Assembly (NCBI RefSeq): GCF_000721105.1
Contig: NZ_JOEV01000050.1
Location: forward strand, 22,438-86,437
Origin: Streptomyces cellulosae
Lineage (GTDB): Bacteria > Actinomycetota > Actinomycetes > Streptomycetales > Streptomycetaceae
Direction: 5' to 3'
DNA: 64,000 nucleotides
The notes beneath the pieces were generated by a model. It was not told where the DNA came from, ran no database searches, and was given only the letters and a program-made list of their open reading frames with translations. The position numbers and the translations under genes were made by a program. Shown here one piece after another: positions 49,054 through 58,267 of the stretch; position 1 is the stretch's first letter, and every line of letters begins with the position of its first letter.

Positions 49054-52000
49054 TCAGGTGAGGAGGTACGCCCTCAGGATCGTCGCCGAGTAGGTGTTGC
49101 CCTCGGTGTCGGTCAGGGTCGTCTTGAAGGAGACCGAGCGGGCCTTGGCCGGGTGGGTGACGGCAAGGGTCTTCTTACCGTGGTCGGTGGTCACGCCGGC
49201 GGCGGACCAGGTTGCTCCGGCGTCGTAGGAGACCTTCACCACCAGGGACTTCAGGTGCTTGGCGGCCGGGCCCTCGATGGAGAGCGGGACCGTGACGCGG
49301 CGGCCTGAGGCGGCCGTACCGGTGAGGGTGAGGGTGGGATGGAAGCGGACGGTGGAGAGGGGGAGGAGGGTGGGGGTGTCCGGGTGTGGTGACGTGTGTT
49401 TCGAGGTGAAGGTCCAGGCCGCGGTCAGGCGGCTGGTGGTGCCGGCCACCGTGGCCGGGCGGGTCAGGTCCGTGCGGATCGTGTACCGGGCCGGACCGGC
49501 CGGGAGCTTGTCGACGGTCTGGCAGAGGTCGCCGTCGTCGTCGAGGAGGGTTCTGCCGCCCGCCGTGACCGTCGTGTGCCGTGCGGCCACGGAGGACGCC
49601 GGGTGGCCGGCGCCGTCGGCCAGGTCGGGGATGCACAGGTCGAGCGTGTCACCGCTGCGGCGCGCGCCGTACGCGCCGCCGACGAGCGGGCTGAAGACGC
49701 CTACGTTGTACGTCGACTCGTACGTCCGGCCCGCTCGGTAGGACACCGGGCGTTCGTCGTAGTAGAACACGTCGGCCTCGTCCCCGGAGGCGTTCTGCTG
49801 GCCGAGGCCGACCGTCCAGCGAAAGCCCTTGGGCGTGGTGACGTACGTCTTCGCCGTCGCCGGGAGCGGGAACGGGGCGCTCACCGTGCCCAGCGCCAGG
49901 GTGGGTCCGCGCCACAGGGCGTTGACGATGCCCTTGCGGTGTGCGACGGAGGAGCCGAAGTGCCGGTTCAGCAGGGCGAGTTCGCTCATCCGCGCGGTGT
50001 GCCGGTAGCCGGTGGGGAAGTGGTCGGGCAGGTTGTAGAGGAGGTTGTAGGTGGTGCCGCCCTTCTGCCACAGGCCGCTGATCTGCGTGCTGAGCTTTCC
50101 GGGCGCGGCGGCTGGCCCCAGCGTCGCGGTGCGCAGATTCGTGAACGCGCCCCGCAGGCTCGTGTTGTGCGCGTCGTTTCCGGTGCCCATGCCGAAGTTG
50201 AGGGAGCCGGCCCGCATCTTCCCGCCGCCCTTGGGCGCATTGATCTCGACCGGCTTGGCCTTGCGGGCGTCGAAGGTGACCGTCGTGTTCTTGGTGAGCG
50301 AGAAATTCGGCCGGACGAGGGCCGTGGTGCCTTCGGCACCGCCTCCGCCTTCGGCTTCGGACATCACCGTGTCGATGACGTAGTCACCGCGTGGGACGCG
50401 CACCTTGTAGACGCCCTTGGCGATCTGCTGCGAGTCGCCCAGCTCCGTGGTCCAGTAGTCGGACGAGTGGTCGAAGATCTCGGTCAGCGGCGAGCTGACG
50501 GGCTTTCCGCGGCGGTCCAGGAACTTCAGGGTCAGATCGTATGCCTCGGCCTCGCGTATGACGCCGAAGGCCGTCCGTACGGCCGTGCCGGCGCTCTCCT
50601 CGGTGGCGATGATCGCGCCCGAGTACGCGCCGTCCGCCGCTTCGGTGCGGGTGTCCGCGGTGAGGTCGACGCTCGCGGTGCCGCCCGCGGGGACGGTGAT
50701 CTGCGAGGCGCTGAGCCGGAACATGCCCTCGGGCGCGGGCTGCCCGGCCGGGCCGGCCGCGGTGGCGGCGAGGTCCAGGGTGACCGGGCCGTCGCCGTCG
50801 TTGCGGTAGGTGACGCGCCGGGCGAGCGGCTGGTCGTCGGAGTGGGGCCACCGCTGTTCGCCGAAGGACACCGAGGTCTGCTCGCTCACCACGGTCTGGG
50901 TGAGTGCCCGCGGCACGGAGACCCGCCCGGTCCCCTGCTGGTAGCCGGTCAGGCCGGCCGTCGGGGCGGCGGAGGCGGTCAGTGCCTGCTTGATCCGCTC
51001 TCCCGTCCAGTCGGGGTGCCGCTGTGCCAGGATCGCGGCGGCGCCCGCGACATGCGGCGTCGCCATCGACGTACCGGACATGGAGACATAGCCGTCCGCC
51101 GCCGGGTCGCCCAGTTCGCCGTGTGCCGCCTTCGCGGAGACGATGTCCACGCCCGGGGCGGTGAGGTCCGGCTTCAGTGCGCTGTCGGCGGTCGGGCCGG
51201 TGCTGGAGAAGTCGGCGATACGGTCCTTGTCGTCGACCGCGCCCACCGCGAGCGCGGAGTCCGCCGTGCTCGGGGAGCTGAGGGTCATGGGCCGGGGTCC
51301 GTCATTGCCTGCCGCGGCGACGGTGAGCATGCCGGTGCTCTTGGAGAGGGCGTTCACGGCCGTCTCGACCGGGTCGTTCCCCGGGGTGTCGGTGTGGCCG
51401 AGGCTGAGGTTGGCCACCTTCGCGCCCCGCGCGGCGGCCCACTCCAGGCCCGCGATGACGCTGGAGGAGCTGCCCTCGCCGCTGTCATTGAGCACCTTGG
51501 CGCTCAGGATCTCGGCACCGGGCGCGACGCCCCTGTACAGACCGCCGGACCTGGCCCCCGAGCCGGCCACGGTCGCGGCGACATGCGTGCCGTGGCCGAC
51601 ACGGTCGTCCGTACTGCCGGTGCCGCTGAAGTCCTTCGACTCCGTGACCACCGAGGCGAGGTCCGGGTGCGTGGTGTCGACGCCCGTGTCCAGCACGGCG
51701 ACCTTGACGCCCTTGCCGTCGTAGCCGGCGGCCCAGGCGCCGGGCGCGCCGATCTGTGTGACGTTGTCGCTGGCTTCTCCCTGCGCCGCCCGCGCCGCGA
51801 GGCGGCCGTCCAGCCAGACCCGGGCGACTCCCGGGGTGGAGGTGAGGACCTGCCAGGCGTCCTCGGCCTCGGCCTTGGGCACGGTGAGCGCGGCGCCACT
51901 CACGCTGGGAAGTTCCCGGCGTACGGTGACGTCCGCGTCCGCCACCAGCGACTTCTGGGTGTCTGTGCGCCGGGCGCCCTTCCCGTCGTACGAGACGATG

Positions 52001-52449
52001 AGCGGCAACGTGGCGCGCCGGGCGTCGTCGTATCCGGCGCGTATCAGGGCGCTGACGTCGAACAGCCGCTTGTCCAGGGTGCCTTGGCCGATACGGGCGG
52101 CGGCGTCGGCCGGCACGACGTACTGCTCGCCGCCGAGGCTCCGGACGGACACCGGGACGCCCTCGCGTCCCGGTGCCTGCTGTACGCCGGTCACCCGGCC
52201 CCGGGCGTCCAGCTGGACCCGGTCCCCGGTGATCAGGGTGATGAACCGGGCGGAGGATCCGGCACCCGCTCCTGCGGCGGTGGAGCCTGCGACGGTCCGC
52301 ATATCCCGCCCCGCGTCGGAGGCAGGCGCGGTGTCCGCGTCCGCGGTCCGCAACCCGAGCCCCGTGCCGGTGTCGGCCACCGAGACGCCCGTCATCACTC
52401 CAGCGACCAGCAAGGCGGCCAGCGCCGCCGATGAGGATTCGATGCGCAT
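49054..52449 (-). CDS. Secreted subtilisin-family (S8) serine protease, large
   Basis: 1131 residues. Signal peptide (ALAALLVAGVMTGVSVADTG), a pro-region with FITLITGDRVQLDARGRVTG, and the S8 domain with Asp (KVAVLDTGVDTTHPD), His (VGHGTHVAATVAG) and Ser (YVSMSGTSMATPHVAGAAAI). About 600 residues of beta-sandwich-like domains follow (fibronectin-like RRVTYRNDGDGPVTLDL). It should be exported and degrade extracellular protein. ATG 52449 overlaps the upstream gene's stop (TGATG). Last gene of the ECF operon. Confidence 0.94.
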   Translation of the reverse strand: MRIESSSAALAALLVAGVMTGVSVADTGTGLGLRTADADTAPASDAGRDMRTVAGSTAAGAGAGSSARFITLITGDRVQLDARGRVTGVQQAPGREGVPVSVRSLGGEQYVVPADAAARIGQGTLDKRLFDVSALIRAGYDDARRATLPLIVSYDGKGARRTDTQKSLVADADVTVRRELPSVSGAALTVPKAEAEDAWQVLTSTPGVARVWLDGRLAARAAQGEASDNVTQIGAPGAWAAGYDGKGVKVAVLDTGVDTTHPDLASVVTESKDFSGTGSTDDRVGHGTHVAATVAGSGARSGGLYRGVAPGAEILSAKVLNDSGEGSSSSVIAGLEWAAARGAKVANLSLGHTDTPGNDPVETAVNALSKSTGMLTVAAAGNDGPRPMTLSSPSTADSALAVGAVDDKDRIADFSSTGPTADSALKPDLTAPGVDIVSAKAAHGELGDPAADGYVSMSGTSMATPHVAGAAAILAQRHPDWTGERIKQALTASAAPTAGLTGYQQGTGRVSVPRALTQTVVSEQTSVSFGEQRWPHSDDQPLARRVTYRNDGDGPVTLDLAATAAGPAGQPAPEGMFRLSASQITVPAGGTASVDLTADTRTEAADGAYSGAIIATEESAGTAVRTAFGVIREAEAYDLTLKFLDRRGKPVSSPLTEIFDHSSDYWTTELGDSQQIAKGVYKVRVPRGDYVIDTVMSEAEGGGGAEGTTALVRPNFSLTKNTTVTFDARKAKPVEINAPKGGGKMRAGSLNFGMGTGNDAHNTSLRGAFTNLRTATLGPAAAPGKLSTQISGLWQKGGTTYNLLYNLPDHFPTGYRHTARMSELALLNRHFGSSVAHRKGIVNALWRGPTLALGTVSAPFPLPATAKTYVTTPKGFRWTVGLGQQNASGDEADVFYYDERPVSYRAGRTYESTYNVGVFSPLVGGAYGARRSGDTLDLCIPDLADGAGHPASSVAARHTTVTAGGRTLLDDDGDLCQTVDKLPAGPARYTIRTDLTRPATVAGTTSRLTAAWTFTSKHTSPHPDTPTLLPLSTVRFHPTLTLTGTAASGRRVTVPLSIEGPAAKHLKSLVVKVSYDAGATWSAAGVTTDHGKKTLAVTHPAKARSVSFKTTLTDTEGNTYSATILRAYLLT

Positions 52450-53525
52450 CAGCCGGCCTGCCCCGGAAGCTGCTTGCTGGCGTCGACGACGGCGCGCTGC
52501 GTGATCGCGCTGGTGAACGTGACGGTGCCGACCTTGAACGGGCTGTCCGCCACCTTCTTGACCACCACGTTGCGCTCGCCGAGGAACTCCAGGGTCTTCT
52601 TGTCGAAGATCCACTCGGTGCGCTCGCCGGCGGTGTCGTTCTGTCGCGCGATCGCCACCCCGTGACGGCCCACGGCGTCGACCGCGTCGTCCACCGCCAC
52701 GACCCCGGGGATCTTGGCCGCGGCCTTGTAGAGGGCGGCGGTGAGATCGGCCGGCGGGTAGCTCTCGTTCAGCAGATCACCGATGGCGACGAAGGCCGCC
52801 TGGTCGCGGGGCACTTCGGGGTCCCGCACGGCGTCCGAGTCCCGGTAGATCCGCTGCAAGAGCGCGGCGGGGTCGGTGGGCAGCTTGGCCAGGGCGTCGT
52901 AGGCCGAGTTGAGCGGGGTGTCACTGGACAGGGTCATGCCCTCGTCGCTCGTCTCGCCCGCTTCGATCAGCCAGCCGTCCTTGCCGTCGAGGGAGTTCCA
53001 GACCTGGCGGGAGTGCAGCTCTTGGCTGACCACCGTGGTCTTGTCGTCGACGGTCTTGGGGTAGGTGCTCGCCACCTTCGAGGCGACGTAGACGAACTGG
53101 CCGGCGTGCGGGGTGGGCCCGGAGACATCGGCGGCAGCCAGGGAGATGCGGTCGAGGAGCTGGGGGGCGCCCTTGGCGTCGGCGGCGCCGACCTGGGTGG
53201 TCAGCGCGGGGCCGGTGGCCACAGCGGTCCTGCCGCCGCCCCCGTTGCCGCCGGACAGGGCGACGCCGGCCACGACCGCGGCGGCCAGGGCGAAGGCACC
53301 GGCGGGCAGCAGGATCGCGCGGCGCAGGAACGGGTTGCCGCGCCGCGGGGCGACGGCCGGGCGGGCGGGGGTGCGGTCGGTGCGGAGGTCTTCGTGGATC
53401 TGGGCCATCATCTGCTCCTTGTGGAACTGGTGGCGGCCCGCCGGCAGATCCCGCTCGACGGAGGGCAGGAGTCCCTGGGTCTCCGTCCACTCAGCCGGGC
53501 GTGGCTGGGAGGGGCTGGCGTTCAT
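52449..53525 (-). CDS. CU044_5270 family membrane-anchored protein, likely anti-sigma partner
   Basis: 358 residues: a cytoplasmic N-terminus of about 70 (LPAGRHQFHKEQMMAQIHED), one helix (AILLPAGAFALAAAVVAGVALSG) and an external domain (QFVYVASKVASTYPKTVDDK; EWIFDKKTLEFLGERNVVV). This is the CU044_5270 family, usually encoded just after an ECF sigma gene in actinobacteria. The layout (inside tail, one helix, outside domain) suits an anti-sigma factor, although no zinc-binding anti-sigma motif is seen. Overlaps the sigma stop by ATGA. Confidence 0.85.
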   Translation of the reverse strand: MNASPSQPRPAEWTETQGLLPSVERDLPAGRHQFHKEQMMAQIHEDLRTDRTPARPAVAPRRGNPFLRRAILLPAGAFALAAAVVAGVALSGGNGGGGRTAVATGPALTTQVGAADAKGAPQLLDRISLAAADVSGPTPHAGQFVYVASKVASTYPKTVDDKTTVVSQELHSRQVWNSLDGKDGWLIEAGETSDEGMTLSSDTPLNSAYDALAKLPTDPAALLQRIYRDSDAVRDPEVPRDQAAFVAIGDLLNESYPPADLTAALYKAAAKIPGVVAVDDAVDAVGRHGVAIARQNDTAGERTEWIFDKKTLEFLGERNVVVKKVADSPFKVGTVTFTSAITQRAVVDASKQLPGQAG

Positions 53526-54190
53526 CGGTTTCCTTCCTGTGCGGACCGGATCACGTATCCGCGATCACCTGTTATCTGCCGGTTCGCGGGGGTGAGTTCC
53601 CGTTCTTTTCCGAGCAGTTCCGCGCTCTTTTTCTTGAGCAGCTCCGCGTCGGCGAGCTTGCGGAGCTTGCCGCGGGCGCGGGACAGCCGGGAACGGACGG
53701 TGCCGACGGGAATGCCGAGGGCGCGGGCGGCCTCGGTGTACTCCATGCCCTCCCACAGACACAGCGTCAGGACCTCGCGTTCGGGGCGCTTGAGCAGACT
53801 GAGCGCGGTGAGGGTGGCGGCGATCCGACGCCGGTCGTCAAGCCGTGCGGCGGTCTCCTCGGCGTGGTCCTCGACCCGCTCCTGCGCGACGCCCGCGGCT
53901 GCCGCCGCCTCGGCCGCGTTTCGGTAGCGCCGGTTGCTGCGGTACTGGGAGCGGGCGACGTTGGTCGCGATGCCCAGCAACCACGGTCGCAGCGAGCCAC
54001 CTTCGATCTCGATCGACGCACGGCGCCGCCACGCCTCCATGAACGTCGTCGACATCACGTCCTCGGCAGCGGACCAGTCGGCGGTCAGCCGGAAAGCGTG
54101 GTTGTACACCGCGCGGGCGTATGCGTCGAAGAGTTCCGCAAAGGCGTCCGGATCTCCAGTTCGCACCCGGGTTCGCATATCTGTGGTCAC
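53522..54190 (-). CDS. ECF RNA polymerase sigma factor
   Basis: 222 residues: region 2 (AFAELFDAYARAVYNHAFRL, WSAAEDVMSTTFMEAWRRR, GSLRPWLLGIATNVARSQYR) and region 4 (LLKRPEREVLTLCLWEGMEY, TEAARALGIPVGTVRSRLSR), then a short extension. ATG 54190 heads the frame; MRTRVRTGDPDAFAEL four codons later is an alternative start. First gene of a three-gene operon with overlapping starts and stops; the membrane partner and the secreted protease follow. Confidence 0.94.
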   Translation of the reverse strand: MTTDMRTRVRTGDPDAFAELFDAYARAVYNHAFRLTADWSAAEDVMSTTFMEAWRRRASIEIEGGSLRPWLLGIATNVARSQYRSNRRYRNAAEAAAAAGVAQERVEDHAEETAARLDDRRRIAATLTALSLLKRPEREVLTLCLWEGMEYTEAARALGIPVGTVRSRLSRARGKLRKLADAELLKKKSAELLGKERELTPANRQITGDRGYVIRSAQEGNR

Positions 54191-54729
54191 GTCTTGAACT
54201 GACGGTGAGAGCGGGCGAGTTCCCGTGTCCTACGTCACACCGGTCCCGGCAGTCGCCTCCACACCAAGAAGCGGCCAACCCGCACACCACTGTCAAGCCG
54301 GGACACCGCGCGGATCAGAACGACGTCTCGGACCGCCCTAACCTCGGGCTTTCGCGCGCCCAGCAGACTCGGAGGTCTTCGTGTGGTAACTGATCTTGAG
54401 TCGTAAGCTCGTTGTCGCCTGCCGGTGGACGCCTCCCGCGTACACACCAGCACCGCTCCACGTGCCATGGCGCCCCTGCGCAACCTGGCCGTCGGCGCAC
54501 TCCGCCTGGCAGGTCGTCGTTCAGGCGGGGTATCCGGGTTGATGGGGCTTCAAGGAGCTGGGGCAGGATCGCGGGGTGGTCGCCGGGGACGGGACTACGT
54601 CGCCGAGTGCCTGCCCCATCACTGGCGAGACACGGGCCGGCCACTGGCGCCCCTCGGACTCACCTGATCATTCCCGGCCGATCGCGAGAACGACGGAGCC
54701 TGGCCCCCCATCCGACGGCGCCTGTTCGT
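54191..54729 (+). pseudogene. Gap with C-terminal remnant of an ISAs1-like transposase
   Basis: From about 54425 the plus strand reads DASRVHTSTAPRAMAPLRNL and AVGALRLAGR, the conserved tail region of ISAs1-type transposases, and 54625-54667 gives RDTGRPLAPLGLT, their usual last residues. Between them the sequence is scrambled. No catalytic part remains. The rest of the gap holds the ECF promoter region and shows no gene. Confidence 0.65.
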
Positions 54730-55914
54730 TCAGTCCCCTACCTGCGCTGCTCCGTAGGGGATCCATGACGGGGACTCCTCTTCGAATGTTCGGTCCGCCG
54801 TCCGGACGGCTTGGTGGATGGGGCCGGTGCACTGTGACAGAGGTAGGCCCGTGGCGCCGTGAGTGCGGGCGATGATCTCGGCAGCGATCGAGATCGCTGT
54901 CTCCTCGGGCGTCTGGGCGCCGAGATCGAGGCCGATGGGAGAGTGCAGGCGCACAAGCCGGTCCTCCGGAACCGCGGCGTCACGCAATCGCCTCAGGCGT
55001 TCCTCATGGGTGCGCCGCGACCCCAGTGCACCGACGTAGCCCACCGGGAGAGCCAGGGCCCGGCGGAGCAGGGGCACGTCGAACTTGGAGTCGTGGGTCA
55101 GGGCGCAGATCGCAGTGCGCGTGTCGACCTCGGTGCGCTCCAAGTAGCGGTGAGGCCAGTCCACAACAACCTGGTCGGCGTAGGGGAAACGGGTGGGCGA
55201 GGCGAAAACCGAGCGGGCATCGCAGACAGTGACGTGGTAACCAAGAAAGTGGGCGACCTGGCTGAGGGCAACGGCAAAGTCGACAGCGCCGAAAATCAGC
55301 ATGCGGGGGCGGGTGACGTGAGTATGGACCAGGATGGTCAACCGCTGTGGGCAGGTGGAGACGTCACCGCCGATCTCCACACTTGCTGTGCGGCCTGCCC
55401 GGAGCAGCGCGCGGGCCGTCGACGCGACGGCCTCGTCCTCGCGCGTGCCACCGAGGGTCCCGTCGTGTTCCTCGCTGTCGCCAGCCACGGAGAGGGTGCG
55501 GCCGAGGAGGTGCTGCGGGCCGTCCACTACCTGGGCCACAGCCGCGGACCGTCCCCCGAGGACGTGGTCGAGCGCTGTGCCGAGGTGCGGCTCGGCGGCA
55601 GGATCGACGCGCTGCACCAGAACCTCTATTTCGCCGCCGCACGTCAGGCCGACGGCAAAGGCGTCGTCGTCGGAATAACCAAACCGAACGCGGCGGGGAG
55701 CGCCGCCTGTATCCAGCAGATCCCGGCACAGGTCGTACACGGCCCCATCGACGCAGCCGCCGGAGACATTACCGACGGTGTTGCCGTTCCTGTCCACCGC
55801 CAGCGCGGTGCCAGTAGGCAGCGGAGCGCTGCCGCTGACGTCGACGACGGTGGCCAGGGCAAATGGGCTTGCTTCGCGGCACCATTGGCGCAGTGTGTCC
55901 GCGATATTGAGCAT
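54730..55914 (-). CDS. XdhC/PaoD-like molybdenum-cofactor insertion chaperone
   Basis: 394 residues. N-terminal XdhC/CoxI domain (PFALATVVDVSGSAPLPTGT, VSGGCVDGAVYDLCRDLL), middle Rossmann domain (MLIFGAVDFAVALSQVAHFL) and C-terminal motif (GYVGALGSRRTHEERLRRL). These proteins load or sulfurate the molybdenum cofactor for xanthine-dehydrogenase-family enzymes. ATG 55914 is chosen for the family start; the long open frame upstream is not coding. It follows the molybdenum subunit by 160 bases. Confidence 0.9.
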   Translation of the reverse strand: MLNIADTLRQWCREASPFALATVVDVSGSAPLPTGTALAVDRNGNTVGNVSGGCVDGAVYDLCRDLLDTGGAPRRVRFGYSDDDAFAVGLTCGGEIEVLVQRVDPAAEPHLGTALDHVLGGRSAAVAQVVDGPQHLLGRTLSVAGDSEEHDGTLGGTREDEAVASTARALLRAGRTASVEIGGDVSTCPQRLTILVHTHVTRPRMLIFGAVDFAVALSQVAHFLGYHVTVCDARSVFASPTRFPYADQVVVDWPHRYLERTEVDTRTAICALTHDSKFDVPLLRRALALPVGYVGALGSRRTHEERLRRLRDAAVPEDRLVRLHSPIGLDLGAQTPEETAISIAAEIIARTHGATGLPLSQCTGPIHQAVRTADRTFEEESPSWIPYGAAQVGD

Positions 55915-56074
55915 GACGGGCTCCCCGTGCGGTGAATTGTCGGAGTGGCGGGCCACCGGCATGCCCCTCGGGGAGATGTCCGTGGCGGCGGTTTCATGCC
56001 CGGCGCAGAGTCGTCCTCGGCCCCGGGCGCTGAGGAAATCGGGTTGCCCCGCGGGAGAGGCATCCCCTGGAGGG

Positions 56075-58267
56075 TCAGAGCAGGAGCTCGGGGGTGATGG
56101 GCAACTGCCGGATGCGCCGGCCCGTGGCGTTGAAGACGGCGTTGGAAATGGCCGGGGTGACACCGATGCAGACGATCTCGGCGAGTCCCTTCACACCGAT
56201 CGGGTCGGCTACGAGGTCCTCGCCGTCCGCCAGGTAGACCGCCCTGATGTCGGGGATGTCGGCATGCGAGGGGACAAGGTAGTCGGCGAGGTTGGCGTTG
56301 ACGATCCGGCCGTCGCGATGGTCGGTGACCGTGTGTTCGAGCAGGGCCGCACCCAGTCCCCCGATCATGGCGCCGAGTGCCTGACTGTCGGCGAGCGCGG
56401 GACTGATGATCCGACCGGCGTCGTAGACGCCCAGCATGCGCCGGACCCGCACCAGGCCGAGCCGGGCGTGCACGGCGACCTCCGCGAACGTGGCCGCGTA
56501 GGCGTACAGGGAGTACCGTGCGGCTCCCTCCGGCGGAGCCCATGAGCCGAGCACTTCGAGGTAGGCGCGCTTGTTGCGGGACAACAGTCGCTGGTAGGTC
56601 TCCCCCCGCGCCGGGTCACCGGTCACGTAGAGCCGGCCGCCGCGCACCTCGACATGGGCGGGGTCGGCTCCGTGCAGCGCGGAGTCCTCGTCCTTGACGG
56701 CAAGGGCGATGGCCTCCTTCCGCAGCTTGTCACAACCGTCCTGCACGGCGGATCCGACGCTCGCCATGGTCTGTGATCCGAAGTGTCCCGCGGCCGGAGG
56801 CATGGTCGAGTCGCCGAGCCGGAAGATCACCCGGCGCATGGTCAGGCCCAGAGCGTCAGCGGCGACCTGTGTCATGGAGGTGGCGGTGCCGGGCCCCATG
56901 TCGCTGGTCCCGGACTGAACCAGGGCCGTGCCGTCGACGTTCAGTCGCACGGAAGCCTGTGATGCGGCGCGCTGGGTGTCATACACGCCGGCGGCCATCC
57001 CCATGCCGACGTACCAGTCGCCGTCGCGGGTGGAACCGGGTCTCAAGTTCCGCCGTTTCCATCCGAATTCGCGGGCGCCGGTGGTGTAGCACTCGCGCAG
57101 GCGGCGAGTGGAGAACGGAAGTCCGTTGGACTGATCGTCGGCGGGTTCGTTACGCAGACGCAGTTCGATCGGGTCGATGCCCAGCTCATGGGCGAGTTCG
57201 TCCATCGCCGACTCGAGGGGGTAGGCGCCGGTGGAGTATCCCGGGCCACGCATCCACGTCGGTGTGTTGACGTCCAGAGGGACGGACCGGTGGGTCTGCT
57301 TGACGTTCGGCGTGCTGTAGAGCATCCGCCCGGGGACGAGGGTGTCCTCCAGGTGTGTTTCGTAGGCGGATGTCTCGGAGTTGACATCGTGGACGGCGGC
57401 GGTCAGGTGGCCCCGCCGGTCGCTGCCCATCCGCAGCCCATATGAGTACGCGGGCCGGTAGCCGATCCCGAAGTACAACTGCTTGCGCGTGAGTACGAGT
57501 TTGACGGGGCGTTCCACCTGGCGTGCGGCAATGGCCGCGATGACGGAGTGGACCCAGGTGCGGAAGGCGTTGCCGAAGGCCCCGCCGATCACCGGCGAGA
57601 TGACGTGAACGTTCTCCGGCGGTATCCCGAATTCGGCAGCCATGCTGAACCCGCTGTACTGGACCGCTTGGCTCTTCTCCCAGATGGTGAGTTTGTCCCC
57701 GTCCCAGCGGGCGACGATGCCGGCTGGTTCCATGGCGTTGTGGTGCTGGCGAGCCATCTGGAAGGTCAGGTCCAGCTTGACGTCGGCGGATCCCAGTGCC
57801 CGGTCCGCGTCACCCCGTGCATAGGTCTCGGGATTGTCGGCCGGAGGCGCCGCACTCAGGTCGGTCGAGGGGCGCTCGGCGTCATAGGAGACCTGCACCA
57901 GGCTCGCGGCGTGCTGGGCGACCTCGAGTGTCGTAGCCACCACGACCGCAACGGGTTGGCCGAAGAAGCGCACCTTGTCGTCCTGGAAGGCCCGCAGTGG
58001 CGTGCCCGGAGGGTAGCCGTTGCTTTGGACGGGCGGAAGCTTGGGCGCGTTGAGGTGGCTGATGACGGTGAGGACACCGGGTTGGGCGAGGGCGGCGACC
58101 GCGTCGACGCCGGTGATGTGGCCGAGGCCGATTCTGCTGTCGACGATGACTGCGTGAACGACGCCGTCGGGATTGTTGTCGCCTGCGTACTTCGCTTTCC
58201 CGGTGACCCGCAGCCGTGCGTCGACCCGGGCCACGGAAGCGCCGACGGCGGCTTGTGGCTGGCTCAT
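56075..58267 (-). CDS. Molybdopterin-binding subunit of a xanthine dehydrogenase-family enzyme (PaoC/YagR-like)
   Basis: 730 residues: ARVDARLRVTGKAKYAGDNN at the start, the cofactor-binding stretches PVIGGAFGNAFRTWVHS, MRGPGYSTGAYPLESAMDEL (substrate channel), TSDMGPGTATSMTQV, and GLAEIVCIGVTPAISNAVFN with the catalytic Glu near the end. It oxidises aldehydes or heterocycles with water as oxygen source. ATG 58267 overlaps the FAD gene's stop (ATGA). Substrate probably an aldehyde, by analogy to PaoABC. Confidence 0.92.
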   Translation of the reverse strand: MSQPQAAVGASVARVDARLRVTGKAKYAGDNNPDGVVHAVIVDSRIGLGHITGVDAVAALAQPGVLTVISHLNAPKLPPVQSNGYPPGTPLRAFQDDKVRFFGQPVAVVVATTLEVAQHAASLVQVSYDAERPSTDLSAAPPADNPETYARGDADRALGSADVKLDLTFQMARQHHNAMEPAGIVARWDGDKLTIWEKSQAVQYSGFSMAAEFGIPPENVHVISPVIGGAFGNAFRTWVHSVIAAIAARQVERPVKLVLTRKQLYFGIGYRPAYSYGLRMGSDRRGHLTAAVHDVNSETSAYETHLEDTLVPGRMLYSTPNVKQTHRSVPLDVNTPTWMRGPGYSTGAYPLESAMDELAHELGIDPIELRLRNEPADDQSNGLPFSTRRLRECYTTGAREFGWKRRNLRPGSTRDGDWYVGMGMAAGVYDTQRAASQASVRLNVDGTALVQSGTSDMGPGTATSMTQVAADALGLTMRRVIFRLGDSTMPPAAGHFGSQTMASVGSAVQDGCDKLRKEAIALAVKDEDSALHGADPAHVEVRGGRLYVTGDPARGETYQRLLSRNKRAYLEVLGSWAPPEGAARYSLYAYAATFAEVAVHARLGLVRVRRMLGVYDAGRIISPALADSQALGAMIGGLGAALLEHTVTDHRDGRIVNANLADYLVPSHADIPDIRAVYLADGEDLVADPIGVKGLAEIVCIGVTPAISNAVFNATGRRIRQLPITPELLL

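Noticed and set aside
49396..52434. 1012-residue open frame antisense to the subtilase
   Set aside because: Shadow of the protease's third-position GC; no domain or start signal.
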